Shown one piece after another: positions 20,584-29,433 of a stretch of DNA of 64,000 bases. Source of the stretch: Romanomermis culicivorax (lineage: Eukaryota > Nematoda > Enoplea > Mermithida > Mermithidae); assembly GCA_963922205.1 (NCBI GenBank), contig CAWUHX010000221.1:62001-126000 (forward strand). Reading direction: 5' to 3'. The translations under genes and the position numbers were made by a program. Position 1 is the first letter of the stretch. Each line of letters opens with the position of its first letter. The notes beneath the pieces are model-generated. The model was not told where the DNA came from and did no database searches. It saw nothing but the letters and a program-made list of their open reading frames with translations.

Positions 20584-23038
20584 TTTAGTCGCTTGGCGAA
20601 GAGGCCGGGAAATTATGAGATCGTTTACGCAAGGGTGTTTTGAGGCTTTAACACCTGTTCTTTACAATAACTAGCGACCACTCAACTATGGGGCTAGAAA
20701 AGAACAAGGTTTTAGCCCTCAGAACGGCCAGAATGAAAGATAGGTTGACTCAGAAGGGAATTTATCTGGTCACCTATGTACTTAGAGAGGGGCTAACCCG
20801 AGTGTAAAGAGAGGGAAAAGTTATACCCAAACTTTAGAAATTAATGGGGCTAGACCCAGTTATTTGAACCAAAAGTAAATAAATTTGAATAGAAATGGTG
20901 ATTTCCCAACTGTAAAAGAAAGGATGATGTGAGGACCTACGGATAAACCCGCTCAAAAGGGAATTTTATTTGGAGGTTAAGTCCGTTATGCTAGTTTACA
21001 AACTTTGGATATGGGGGGGCTCATAACCGACAAAGTCCTACTCACCAGGAGTAGCGCATGGAGTAGCTTAAGAATTAATAAGTAAAGGGGGACAACTTAA
21101 AGTAAACTTAATGGGCGTAAATAGATAGGGACAAAATTAGTTTACAAACCAGATTGCGCAAAGGGGATGCGCTATTACGCAATCGGCCTCACTCACTAGG
21201 AGCAATTGCGAACTCTGAAAATGACTAGACAGGAGGATGACTTTAGCAACAATACGGTGCATTGTTGTTGCTGACGTCAAGGACTGAAGCCGGAATGGCC
21301 GACCAATCCTAGTGCAACAACACCAGCCTCTGCTGTTGCAGACATCAGAAAGACAGTGCCATACGGTCACCATCCCGCAATAACAACCCGTTATGTTGCC
21401 ATTGCTGATGTCAGAGGTAGAGCCGGAGGGCCACCCACCCCTTAAAGCAACAGCAAGGGATGCAGCTGTTGCAGACGCAGGGGGGAAGACACAGAGAACC
21501 ATCAACCCCTTAAATGGCCACATGCTATGTGGCGATTGCTGACGTCGGAGGCTTGACCCCGCTAGTCACGCCTCAGTGCAACAGCAGCATGTGAGGTAGG
21601 TGCGGACGTCAGAGGGAGGGTCGTCAAGACACATCACCTCAGAACAACAAAACTATAAGTTGTTGTTGCTGACGTCAGTGGTCAGGATTGATAAGATCGT
21701 CACCATGTGCAACCACTTAGAGAGAGAAAAAGAAGGAGAAGACCGTACAGTAGTGGAAAAATAATAAAAATGACCTACTGAATGGTTGCCAACTATGACG
21801 TATGTGTGACCGGTAAAAGAGAAAGTTTTTTTTTGTTGATAAATTTGAATAGAATTAAAGAGAATGCTTTTATTTATTTGTTTTTGATAGGAAGGAGAAA
21901 GGATACATTTTAATTTGTTTGTTTAGAAAGCAAAGAGAAAGAAAAAAATGGGTTATTAGTTTTATTTGAGTTGATTTTTTGGGATAAGAAATTTATTGGG
22001 TGAAAAAGTTATTATAATTGGGTCACATGTTACGCATAGAAGACTGAGAAAATAAAAAAAAGTAAAGTAAATAAAATAAAATTTGAGGCCCAAGAGATAA
22101 GCGATGTGATCTGCTAAGTACAGTGTTATATGTGTCAACAGTAAAATTTTGGCTTGTTTAGCCGGAAAAATGAGCAACTTGGCTAGTGCTCAATGAAGAT
22201 AAGAAAAAGTTTAAAAAAAGTGTGTTGACACACATACCGGACACAGATAACAAATCACGACCACACTTGACGTCCAGAATCAAGAGTGGAAGGTGTACTG
22301 TACCTTGTGATCGGAGATCCGGAAACTCTCAGTGGCTGTGAAAACCTCATGGGCTGTGATACTCAAGTACCTGTACCCAGGTATACTGTAGTTAGAGTAT
22401 GTGCAAATCGCAGTCATACTGTAACCAAATAGCCATACGGCGGTACAGTAACCAATCCGATCACACGCAGTGGATGGGGTCCAATTAATGGAAAAATGGA
22501 AAAAAAGAAAAAAAATGAAGCTCAGAGGAGATTTACCGCAGAATACTCTATTGACTCGACTCTGGGAATTTATGACTCTTGGGGACCAACTCTGGGGAAA
22601 ATCTGACACCAGGGGGATATATTAAGGCTTATGGGCATTACTGTACTCATAAGGCATTAATTTACACACAAGAATCATTAATTTAATCACACGTGGGGCA
22701 AATCCCGACCTACAGTAATCAAACTCTACTCAAATGCAGTGCTATCTGAGTTGGCATTAGACTCAAACCTAAGGGCCTATTCCTACCTAAGGGGTAGTGT
22801 ACCTTCTTACATGCGTATCCGCTTGCATGAGGGCAAAAATTTTCATCCTAAGGGTCAGTAATCCCACTTTGAATGCGAATCAGCTGACCCGAGAGAGGTG
22901 TCCCCACTCAAGTGGCGATTCTCATGATCTGAGAGAGGTTTCCCCACTCAAACCAAAATTTCACTTAATTGAAAGAGGTATTTCACTCAAAAAGTAAAAG
23001 GTTCGTTCCCAAGGACTGTGAAGTCAGACTTAAAGGTC
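20584..23038 (-). other. Long 5' leader of the giant element
   Basis: About 2.5 kb between PBS and gag without a long ORF. Contains the CRE-like repeat array (21255-21690), an AT-rich zone at 21740-22260, and short internal repeats GAGAGAGGT..CCCCACTCAA near 22890-22950. No coding content recognised. Confidence 0.65.
21255..21690. promoter_or_regulatory. ~66-bp tandem repeats each with a CRE-like TGACGTCA
   Basis: TGACGTCA or one-mismatch relatives occur at 21272, 21340, 21406, 21473, 21540, 21604 and 21670, a spacing of 64-68 bp. Surrounding units share runs of CAA/TTG and Gly-Cys-rich blocks. TGACGTCA is the palindromic site of CREB/ATF-type bZIP factors. Position in the leader suggests an internal enhancer or insulator array, comparable in layout to the repeated Su(Hw) sites of gypsy. 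Function is inferred. Confidence 0.7.
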
Positions 23039-23056
23039 AATTTTTCAGCCTCGCCA
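23039..23056 (-). promoter_or_regulatory. Primer-binding site of the giant element
   Basis: Minus-strand TGGCGAGGCTGAAAAATT directly abuts the 5' LTR end (...AATGTGGCA). The TGG start complements a tRNA CCA end, predicting a primer tRNA ending CAGCCTCGCCA or similar. The first ten bases equal the TRIM PBS at 28173. Confidence 0.75.
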
Positions 23057-23849
23057 TGCCACATTAAACGAAGTGGAGCCATGTCACATTAAATGAAGTG
23101 GGTGATCAGTCACATTGACGGGAAAAACCCGTACCATATCCCATAGGAAATATGGCCATAACACTGTAGGTGACATGCTGTGACCCCGTGGGGTGGCTCC
23201 AGTAATGTTCTTCGTCTCGGGAACCTAACCCAGCTGGTACTACTACAGGTAAACCTATGGTGTACCTCGGCCTTCTCCTAGGGTTATGCTGTACAATAAT
23301 GGACAACGCGGCTGGGTCAAGGGTGCCAATCCCTAGTCCTCACTCACTGGGAATGAGGGACGGTGCCATTCAGAGAATGGCCTACTGTAGGGGACCCGAT
23401 TGTTAACCTAAATCCCCTTATTGGCCCTGACCTTAAGGGTCTGAGGGCTTTCTTAACTGAGGGTACTTTTGAGGGAAACTAGCTTAGGGGAGACTCCCAC
23501 AAATATACCCTCAACAACAATAACCCCTGAGAAGACTAACTAATCCTCTTCTTAACCTACTCGGCCCTGGGCCACGGCTTCTGGGATCAAAGCGGGGGTC
23601 CTGCGGACGGCGATGAACCTGTACGGGAATCCGAGCGATTTGGGGTGGGGTTCTGTGGCTGCGGATCATCAGGTGGTGGTAACAAACGTTTCCTCAGTGA
23701 GGGCGACGGGGTTCCTGATTAAGGGCGACGGGGACCAGTGCCTACAGTCGGGTTACTGTAGTGGTAACGTATAAAAAGTTCGGAGGCGAGAATATGCTAA
23801 TTTTATTCGATGAGCGGCGAACGCAGTTGACAATAAAACAATATAATAA

Positions 23850-26800
23850 CTAGTTTATTAGAAAATGCCCCGATGGGGCAGAAAAAAGGAGAATATACTT
23901 GCTTTGACAGATGCCATGGTAGAAAAAGAAGTGGACTAGATTTTTGAGAACTTGGGTCAAAGTTGGAAAAAATTCACTTTCTTTATATTGGATTTCCATT
24001 CTTCCTCAAAAAAATCCATATCTGTGAAGAAGTATATTCTGCAGCATCGTGCATTTTGTCCTTCCTGGCATCAACTACAGCAAAATTTTTCTATATGAAA
24101 ATTATATGCACACGACTTCAAATGTACGGAAACGGTAAACTTATAGCATTCTAACTCACAACCGATTCAAAACTCCTGCCTCTCACACTAGCTGGAAAAT
24201 AGTGAGGGAGGCATATTACAGTCATTTTCAGAACTATAAAGAAACCTGAGGTTCGTTGCACTAACCCAACATGAGGATAATCTCAACATCGGGATTAAAT
24301 TGACGATCCTGAGGTTGAGCTAATCGCAATGTTCAAATTTTTCTCGTCCAAAGCACAAACAACACTCACTTCAGGATTTACTAATACTGAGGTTTAAGTT
24401 CGAATTTGGGAATTTCAGAAATTTTTATATTTATTTGCTTTAGAGATAAGAAAATTATGCGAAAATTTTAGTGCAATCCGACAGCTCGAGCAGAGGATAA
24501 TCTCGACATTGAGCTCGTTATAATCCTGATGACATTCAAATTATACCAGACTTGAGATCAAACTGATTCGCCTTTTTGTTCGAGATTACCTTGCGCTGGA
24601 GCTTAGACCAACTTAGTGCAACTGGGCCTTGGTTACAGTCATTGGGCACTGATATGCAAATGGGATCCAGCCGTGCCTATATTAGGGGTGTCGCTATATT
24701 AGATATTAGGGTGTTCTCCCCGACTCTACTGGCACTCCCATAGCAACAAAACAACTTTTTTGAAAGCAGGACGAGAGCGACAGAGATCGGCGAAATTGCT
24801 TCCCATCTGGAAACCTGTAAAAGGGCTCTTTCTGCAATTTCAGTTTAAATCCAAAAACTGAGAATGATGCTATTTTGTTGCATAGTTAAATAAAAGAGAA
24901 TAAATTTGTTTATAGCTTGTAATCAGTAGAACTTATGGAGTGAATTTTATACGATATGTTATACAATATATAAAATGAGTGAATGAAACGTGTCTTGCAC
25001 AATCGATTTAGTTCTTAGAAGACTTTGTGCTGTACCTCTTTTTTCTAAAAAAGCTGAATGGGATTTTATGTGCCACTTTCCCTCAGTTGATTCCTTTTGT
25101 TGACACCAAATTCAGTAAAAATGTTTAACACAGTTGGAAGCAAACATGTGTGAGAGGGGACACGGGGGTATAAACTTCCACAAGGGTTTTGAAACTGGAA
25201 AATTTGTTATGCAAAAAATTTTTTGGTCAACTTTTTTTGAATTTTTTGTCTCACAAAATGCTAAAACACCAAGGTCCACGCCTGTACCCTCCTAAAAATT
25301 TCAGAGATGCACATTGGTTGGAAAGTGTGTTGATGCACTCAGCTGCAGAATATACTTTTTCACAGACATAGACAATTTTTTTGAGAAAGAATGATAATCC
25401 AATATAAAGGAAGTGAATTTTTTCCAACTTTGACCCAAGTTCTCAAAAATCTAGTCCACTTCTTTTTCTACCATGGCATCTGTCGAAGCAAGTATATTCT
25501 CCTTTTTTCTGCCCCATCGGGGCATTTTCTAATAAACTAGTTCACCTCTTTTTAGTGGGCCTCAACCATGCACGAAAACTTTCATAGAAGCACATTGAAG
25601 TTTTAAATTTGGTCATCTGCACTTCAAAAAAACAATAAAAAACTTCAAGCAACGAATTCTCACCTCCGGCAAAAGTAAAGGATGTGTAAACCGCATAGTA
25701 CTTAAAAAACTTCGTAAAGATACTGAAAGGTGACCATATCTATTGACTTCCTCATGGTTTAGAATCTTTCAACCCAAAAAATCGGAGAAATACCTTGTTT
25801 TACACAAATGACTTTTTTCGTGTAAACTGACTCCATTCATTGAATTTCCCATGGTCAGAAACATCTTCCCTAAAAATCGCAGAAATACATTTGTTCGCAC
25901 TCAATATGAATTCGTGTATAAAGTGATCACTTTCATTAAATTCCCAGTGGTCGAAAACCCCTCCCACAAAAAACTCACGAAAACAGAATTGGTTAAATCC
26001 GGAATAATTTTTTTGTGTAAAGTGACACATCCATTGAATTCCCCGCAGTCAAAACCCCTTCCATAAAAATCACGAAAATACGATTGTTTACACCCGCGAT
26101 AGTTTTTTTTGTAAGATGATCGCATTCATCAAATTCTCTGTGATCGAAAACCCCGCCCACCGGGAAATCACGAAAATACGTTTGTTTACAACCGGGATAA
26201 GTTTTTGTATAAAGTGATCGCATTCATCAAATTCCCCGTGGTCGAAAACCCCTTCCAGCAAAAAATCACGAAAATACGTTTGTTTACACACGGGATAATT
26301 TTTGGTGTAAAGTGATCACATTCATTGAATTCCTCGTGGTCGAAAATCCCCACCGCAAGAAAATTACGGCAGTACGCTTGTTTATACTGTGGATAATTTT
26401 TTTGTGTAAAGTGAGGACGTCTATTGAATTCCCCGTGGTCGAAAACTCCCTCCACTGAAAAATCACGGAAATACGCTTGTTTACACCCGGGATAATTTTT
26501 CGTGTAAAGTGACCGTGTCCATCAAATTCCCAATAGTCGAAAACCCTTGCAGTTCAAAAATCCCAATAATGCTACAGGTATATTTGAAACTACAAAAAAA
26601 TTGGTAGTGCATTATGCTGCAAAAAAGTTTTTTTTGAACCCATAAGTATTATATTAACAAAATTGGGGAATTTGGCGTTTTCCGGGACTTTGGACAACCA
26701 TGTAATTGAATTGAGGCCATATTTCAAAAAAAGAAAAATTCGCATTTGAGATTACACCCTCAAGATGCTTAGGCCGAAGTATGGAGGTTGGATATGGCAC

Positions 26801-27054
26801 ACCGATTGCTGGGCATGGTGGAACCGGGGGGCCTTAAAAAGTGCGTTTTTTACCTGTTTTTGGGGCCCCACCGAGCACCACTTGCAGATAGAGGCGAAAT
26901 GACGAAAGGCACCCCATAGTTTGCCCCTATGCCCGATATTATGCAAAAAACCCGAAGGTTCTAGCTCTTACCGTTTTGGCTCTAGAGGGGGGGGGACATG
27001 AAATTTGGGGGCCAAGTATATTATAGGTTGATGCTGTCGCGCCACCTATGATAA
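23850..27054. mobile_element. Captured composite transposon inside the 5' LTR
   Basis: Second copy of the 7333-10538 unit, made by reverse transcription of the LTR and not by a separate insertion. It includes the inverted-repeat module (about 23850-25540) and the 98-bp tandem array (about 25800-26551). Confidence 0.7.
25800..26551. repeat. ~98-bp tandem array in the 5' LTR
   Basis: Copy of the array at 9283-10035, differing by one T in a homopolymer (near 26395). Confidence 0.8.
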
Positions 27055-27679
27055 CAACAATGGCAAAATGCAAGACGCAAGGCTAAAAAGAGGCAACACC
27101 AGTTAGGCCCAATAATGAGTGACAAACTAACAAAACATGCCCTTTTAAAGGACTCCATAAACTACAGTATGCCTTGGGCGGAGTTAACACTCCCCCAAGC
27201 TAACTTCTGCAGCAGAAATCGTTGCAGAAGATGCCTATGGTCACATAGACATTTTCCAGTTCACAATGTTATGCATTGGGGAGAGTTTTCACTCTCCATG
27301 CTTAACATAGGAACCTCACTAGTGAGAATTTCAAACTAGTCGTTTCACGTTGCAAAATGCCGTTAGTTTTTACTGATAAAAGATGCACATTGTGCTCCAA
27401 TTACAGCGATGAGCTCGGAGAGCTTATCTCTAATGGAAATTCTTGAGTAGCAGGTACATACCCTAGTCTACGTGTATAACAAAATAATAAATCGAAAGGG
27501 AAATAAAATGTGTGCAAAAGAAACAGAAATGAAACATAAAAAGTACACACATAAATTGCATGTAAAAATTATAAAAATGAAACGCAAAATTGATGCAGAT
27601 TCCTGTAACACAAAACGTAACGAAAAAACATAACAAAAATTGTGATGTGAATCACGTGACGTTCGACGAAAATGTGACA

Positions 27680-27683
27680 AAGT
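27680..27683. repeat. Right 4-bp target-site duplication (AAGT)
   Basis: Matches 6536-6539 exactly, closing the 21.1-kb insertion. Confidence 0.8.
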
Positions 27684-27985
27684 AAAATCGGAATTTCACC
27701 ATCATCTTCTATAGGCGCAGTTCTATTCTTCCACATCGGGCCTGGTCTCTTGATGGCGGAATGATTTCGGAACGAAAATCATATTGGAGTAATAAGTTTT
27801 TGTTTTTTACTTTACGGGGTTTTAAATATTTCACACAATGTCAAACTGTTAATCACAGACATTGTAATATTGCCAAGAAATATTCTTCCGCGACCCCGGT
27901 CATTTTTGTTGAGTCATGGTCAGGATGATGCCTGCCCTGACATTGGCCAGTGATGGCACAGCTCCGGCGCCACCCTGGAGGCCTT
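27684..27985. other. 300-bp spacer between the giant element and the TRIM
   Basis: Unique-looking sequence with no gene. Its right end (CCTT at 27982-27985) is the left target duplication of the TRIM. Confidence 0.5.
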
Positions 27986-28036
27986 TGTCACATGTCGCAC
28001 GTCCGTACATCACCCCTTCGTACCAGTCGCAACACC

Positions 28037-28108
28037 GGCTCGGTAGTTCAATCGGCAGAACGCTGCACTATAGTCAACGAGATCCGGGTTCGAATCCCGG
28101 TCGAGCAA
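28037..28108 (+). ncRNA. tRNA-like pol III unit 1 within the TRIM LTR
   Basis: 72 nt resembling a tRNA: acceptor arms GGCTCGG/TCGAGCA (6 of 7 pairs), D arm GTTC/GAAC, T arm CCGGG-TTCGAAT-CCCGG. Box A TAGTTCAATCGG (28044-28055) and consensus box B GGTTCGAATCC (28087-28097) are present, with T5 at 28111-28115 as a pol III stop. The anticodon stem does not pair (CTGCA/CAACG), so a working tRNA is unlikely; the nominal anticodon would be ATA. Confidence 0.75.
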
Positions 28109-28110
28109 TA

Positions 28111-28115
28111 TTTTT
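28111..28115 (+). terminator. Pol III T5 terminator after tRNA-like unit 1
   Basis: TTTTT three bases after the tRNA-like end, repeated in all three LTRs (28385-28389, 28659-28663). Confidence 0.6.
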
Positions 28116-28172
28116 CGAAAACGGTGTTTGGCGATGGTTACGATGACAACGCGTTTACCCATTTACGTGTCA

Positions 28173-28259
28173 TGGCGAGGCTTGGATTGGTCCCACAATG
28201 GTGGGCCGCAGAACCTGCATCTTCAACGGACGAGGTCGTCCTTCTTTCAAGGGGGGGAA
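28173..28259 (+). other. TRIM internal domain 1 (PBS and PPT)
   Basis: PBS TGGCGAGGCTTGGATTGG at the left end, polypurine tract CAAGGGGGGGAA at 28249-28259. The segment GGACGAGGTCGTCCTTC before the tract matches the pre-LTR blocks of the giant element at 11178 and 11581. Confidence 0.8.
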
Positions 28260-28446
28260 TGTCACGTGTCGCACGTCCGTACATCACCCCTTCGTACCAG
28301 TCGCAACACCGGCTCGGTAGTTCAATCGGCAGAACGCTGCACTATAGTCAACGAGATCCGGGTTCGAATCCCGGTCGAGCAATATTTTTCGAAAACGGTG
28401 TTTGGCGATGGTTACGATGACAACGCGTTTACCCATTTACGTGTCA
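28260..28446 (+). repeat. TRIM LTR 2
   Basis: Same 187-bp unit, offset 274 bp. Begins TGTCACGTGTCG. Confidence 0.88.
28311..28382 (+). ncRNA. tRNA-like pol III unit 2
   Basis: Identical to unit 1 including box A, box B and the following T5. Confidence 0.75.
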
Positions 28447-28533
28447 TGGCGAGGCTTGGATTGGTCCCACAATGGTGGGCCGCAGAACCTGCATCTTCAA
28501 CGGACGAGGTCGTCCTTCTTTCAAGGGGGGGAA
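28447..28533 (+). other. TRIM internal domain 2
   Basis: Second copy of the 87-bp PBS-to-PPT segment. Confidence 0.8.
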
Positions 28534-28720
28534 TGTCACGTGTCGCACGTCCGTACATCACCCCTTCGTACCAGTCGCAACACCGGCTCGGTAGTTCAAT
28601 CGGCAGAACGCTGCACTATAGTCAACGAGATCCGAGTTCGAATCCCGGTCGAGCAATATTTTTCGAAAACGGTGTTTGGCGATGGTTACGATGACAACGC
28701 GTTTACCCATTTACGTGTCA
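28534..28720 (+). repeat. TRIM LTR 3
   Basis: Third 187-bp LTR, ending GTGTCA and followed by CCTT, the right target duplication (28721-28724). Confidence 0.88.
28585..28656 (+). ncRNA. tRNA-like pol III unit 3
   Basis: As unit 1 with one change in box B (AGTTCGAATCC), which may weaken TFIIIC binding. Confidence 0.7.
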
Positions 28721-28897
28721 CCTTTCAACATGAGCAAATTTTTCAAATCTAACAGGAATCGCGGAGACCGTACATTTTCCGAACTTCTAGAAAATGATTC
28801 ACAATATCAGAAATGATTGTTTAGAAATCGTCAACGGCGGAAGAATAAATAAGAATGAGTGAGAAGCGAGTTGGGCTCATAATCGAAGACAAACAAG

Positions 28898-28903
28898 TTT
28901 ATT
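28898..28903 (-). terminator. Poly(A) signal of the minus-strand gene
   Basis: AATAAA on the minus strand about 110 bp beyond the stop codon at 29012. Confidence 0.6.
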
Positions 28904-29011
28904 CTTCGTAATATAACTTACTTTTACTATATGCACAAATAAAAACTTTAGTACATAACAATTTTTGACCAAATTCACCACAAACCATCAAAGTAGAAAA
29001 AGATGTATAGA

Positions 29012-29433
29012 TCAAGCCAAAGATTTTTCAATCAAGTCCTGCAAGAACAGCATCACCGGCGTCATAACGACGTTTTGCAGCTGTTCCGACCCTAAGTTGC
29101 CGACGGTTCGTAATAATGGCAAAATTCGTTCAACTTCTCGTCTACGCTTGATGTCTCGGTTCAAAATGGACGTCGGTTCGCACAACATTGTGTCGAAAAC
29201 GGCCGTCATTTGTAACAACTCGTCGGGCGCCGCTCGAGGTTCCGGCGACTGTAGGCTAGCCAATTCCTGTTGTAAAGTCCTCACAAAATGATTGATATAA
29301 AATTCGTCCTTCGACCCCAAAATTTCGTTGATTTCGTTCGTAAGGCGATAACGATCGAAAAATAAATCGTGATGCGGACGTGGCCCATTGGAATCTGGAT
29401 GAAGAGACGAAGTGCTGGGCGGAGGAGTGGCTT
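29012..29433 (-). CDS. Terminal exon, helical C-terminal domain
   Basis: 140 codons. Pro/Ser start (ATPPPSTSSL) then a mostly helical, charged domain with RDIKRRREVERILPLLRTVG. Codon composition is higher in G+C than the flanks, as expected for a real exon. Confidence 0.75.

Larger units (their letters stand above)
6540..27679 (-). mobile_element. Giant (21.1-kb) Ty3/Gypsy-type LTR retroelement with env-like gene
   Basis: A single insertion read on the minus strand: 5' LTR 23057-27679, PBS, about 2.5-kb leader, gag, unknown ORF, env-like ORF, protease-like segment, second protease, RT-RNase H, integrase, 3' LTR 6540-11172. The outer ends are TGTCACATT...AATGTGACA and are flanked by a perfect AAGT duplication. 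The LTRs differ at about eight positions plus a 1-bp indel over 4.6 kb, so insertion is recent. RT (YLDD), RNase H and an integrase in the order RT-RH-IN place it in Ty3/Gypsy. Most frames contain stops or frameshifts, so this copy cannot be autonomous under the standard code. Confidence 0.93.
23057..27679 (-). repeat. 5' LTR (right copy) of the giant element, 4623 bp
   Basis: Direct repeat of 6540-11172 with about eight substitutions and a 1-bp deletion in a T run. Minus-strand start is TGTCACATTTTCGTCG, end ...CGTTTAATGTGGCA. Shadow ORFs are duplicated from the left LTR. Confidence 0.92.
27986..28172 (+). repeat. TRIM LTR 1
   Basis: 187 bp, TGTCACATGTCG...TTTACGTGTCA. Differs from LTR2 at one base near the start (ACATG against ACGTG). 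Contains the first tRNA-like unit. Confidence 0.88.
27986..28720 (+). mobile_element. TRIM-type miniature LTR retrotransposon with tRNA-like LTRs (LTR-int-LTR-int-LTR)
   Basis: 735 bp: LTRs at 27986-28172, 28260-28446, 28534-28720 (187 bp each) and internal segments 28173-28259 and 28447-28533 (87 bp each). LTRs start TGTCAC and end GTGTCA. A PBS (TGGCGAGGCTTGG) abuts LTR1 and a polypurine tract (AAGGGGGGGAA) abuts LTR2. Flanks are CCTT on both sides, a 4-bp duplication. There is no gag or pol; only a Pol C-terminus-like vestige (TDEVVLLSRGGM) precedes the tract. The extra LTR-int unit suggests unequal recombination. Copies differ by single bases, so it is young. Confidence 0.88.

Noticed and set aside
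6540-27679. Segmental duplication or assembly duplication explaining the two 4.6-kb repeats
   Set aside because: The perfect AAGT flanks, PBS at the inner edge and gag/pol between them are explained by an LTR element; small differences between the repeats argue against a copied contig.
28037-28656. Three tandem tRNA genes (Tyr-ATA by loop position)
   Set aside because: The anticodon stem does not pair, the 1-72 pair is missing, and the repeats have LTR ends, PBS, PPT and target duplications. Kept as pol III units within a TRIM.
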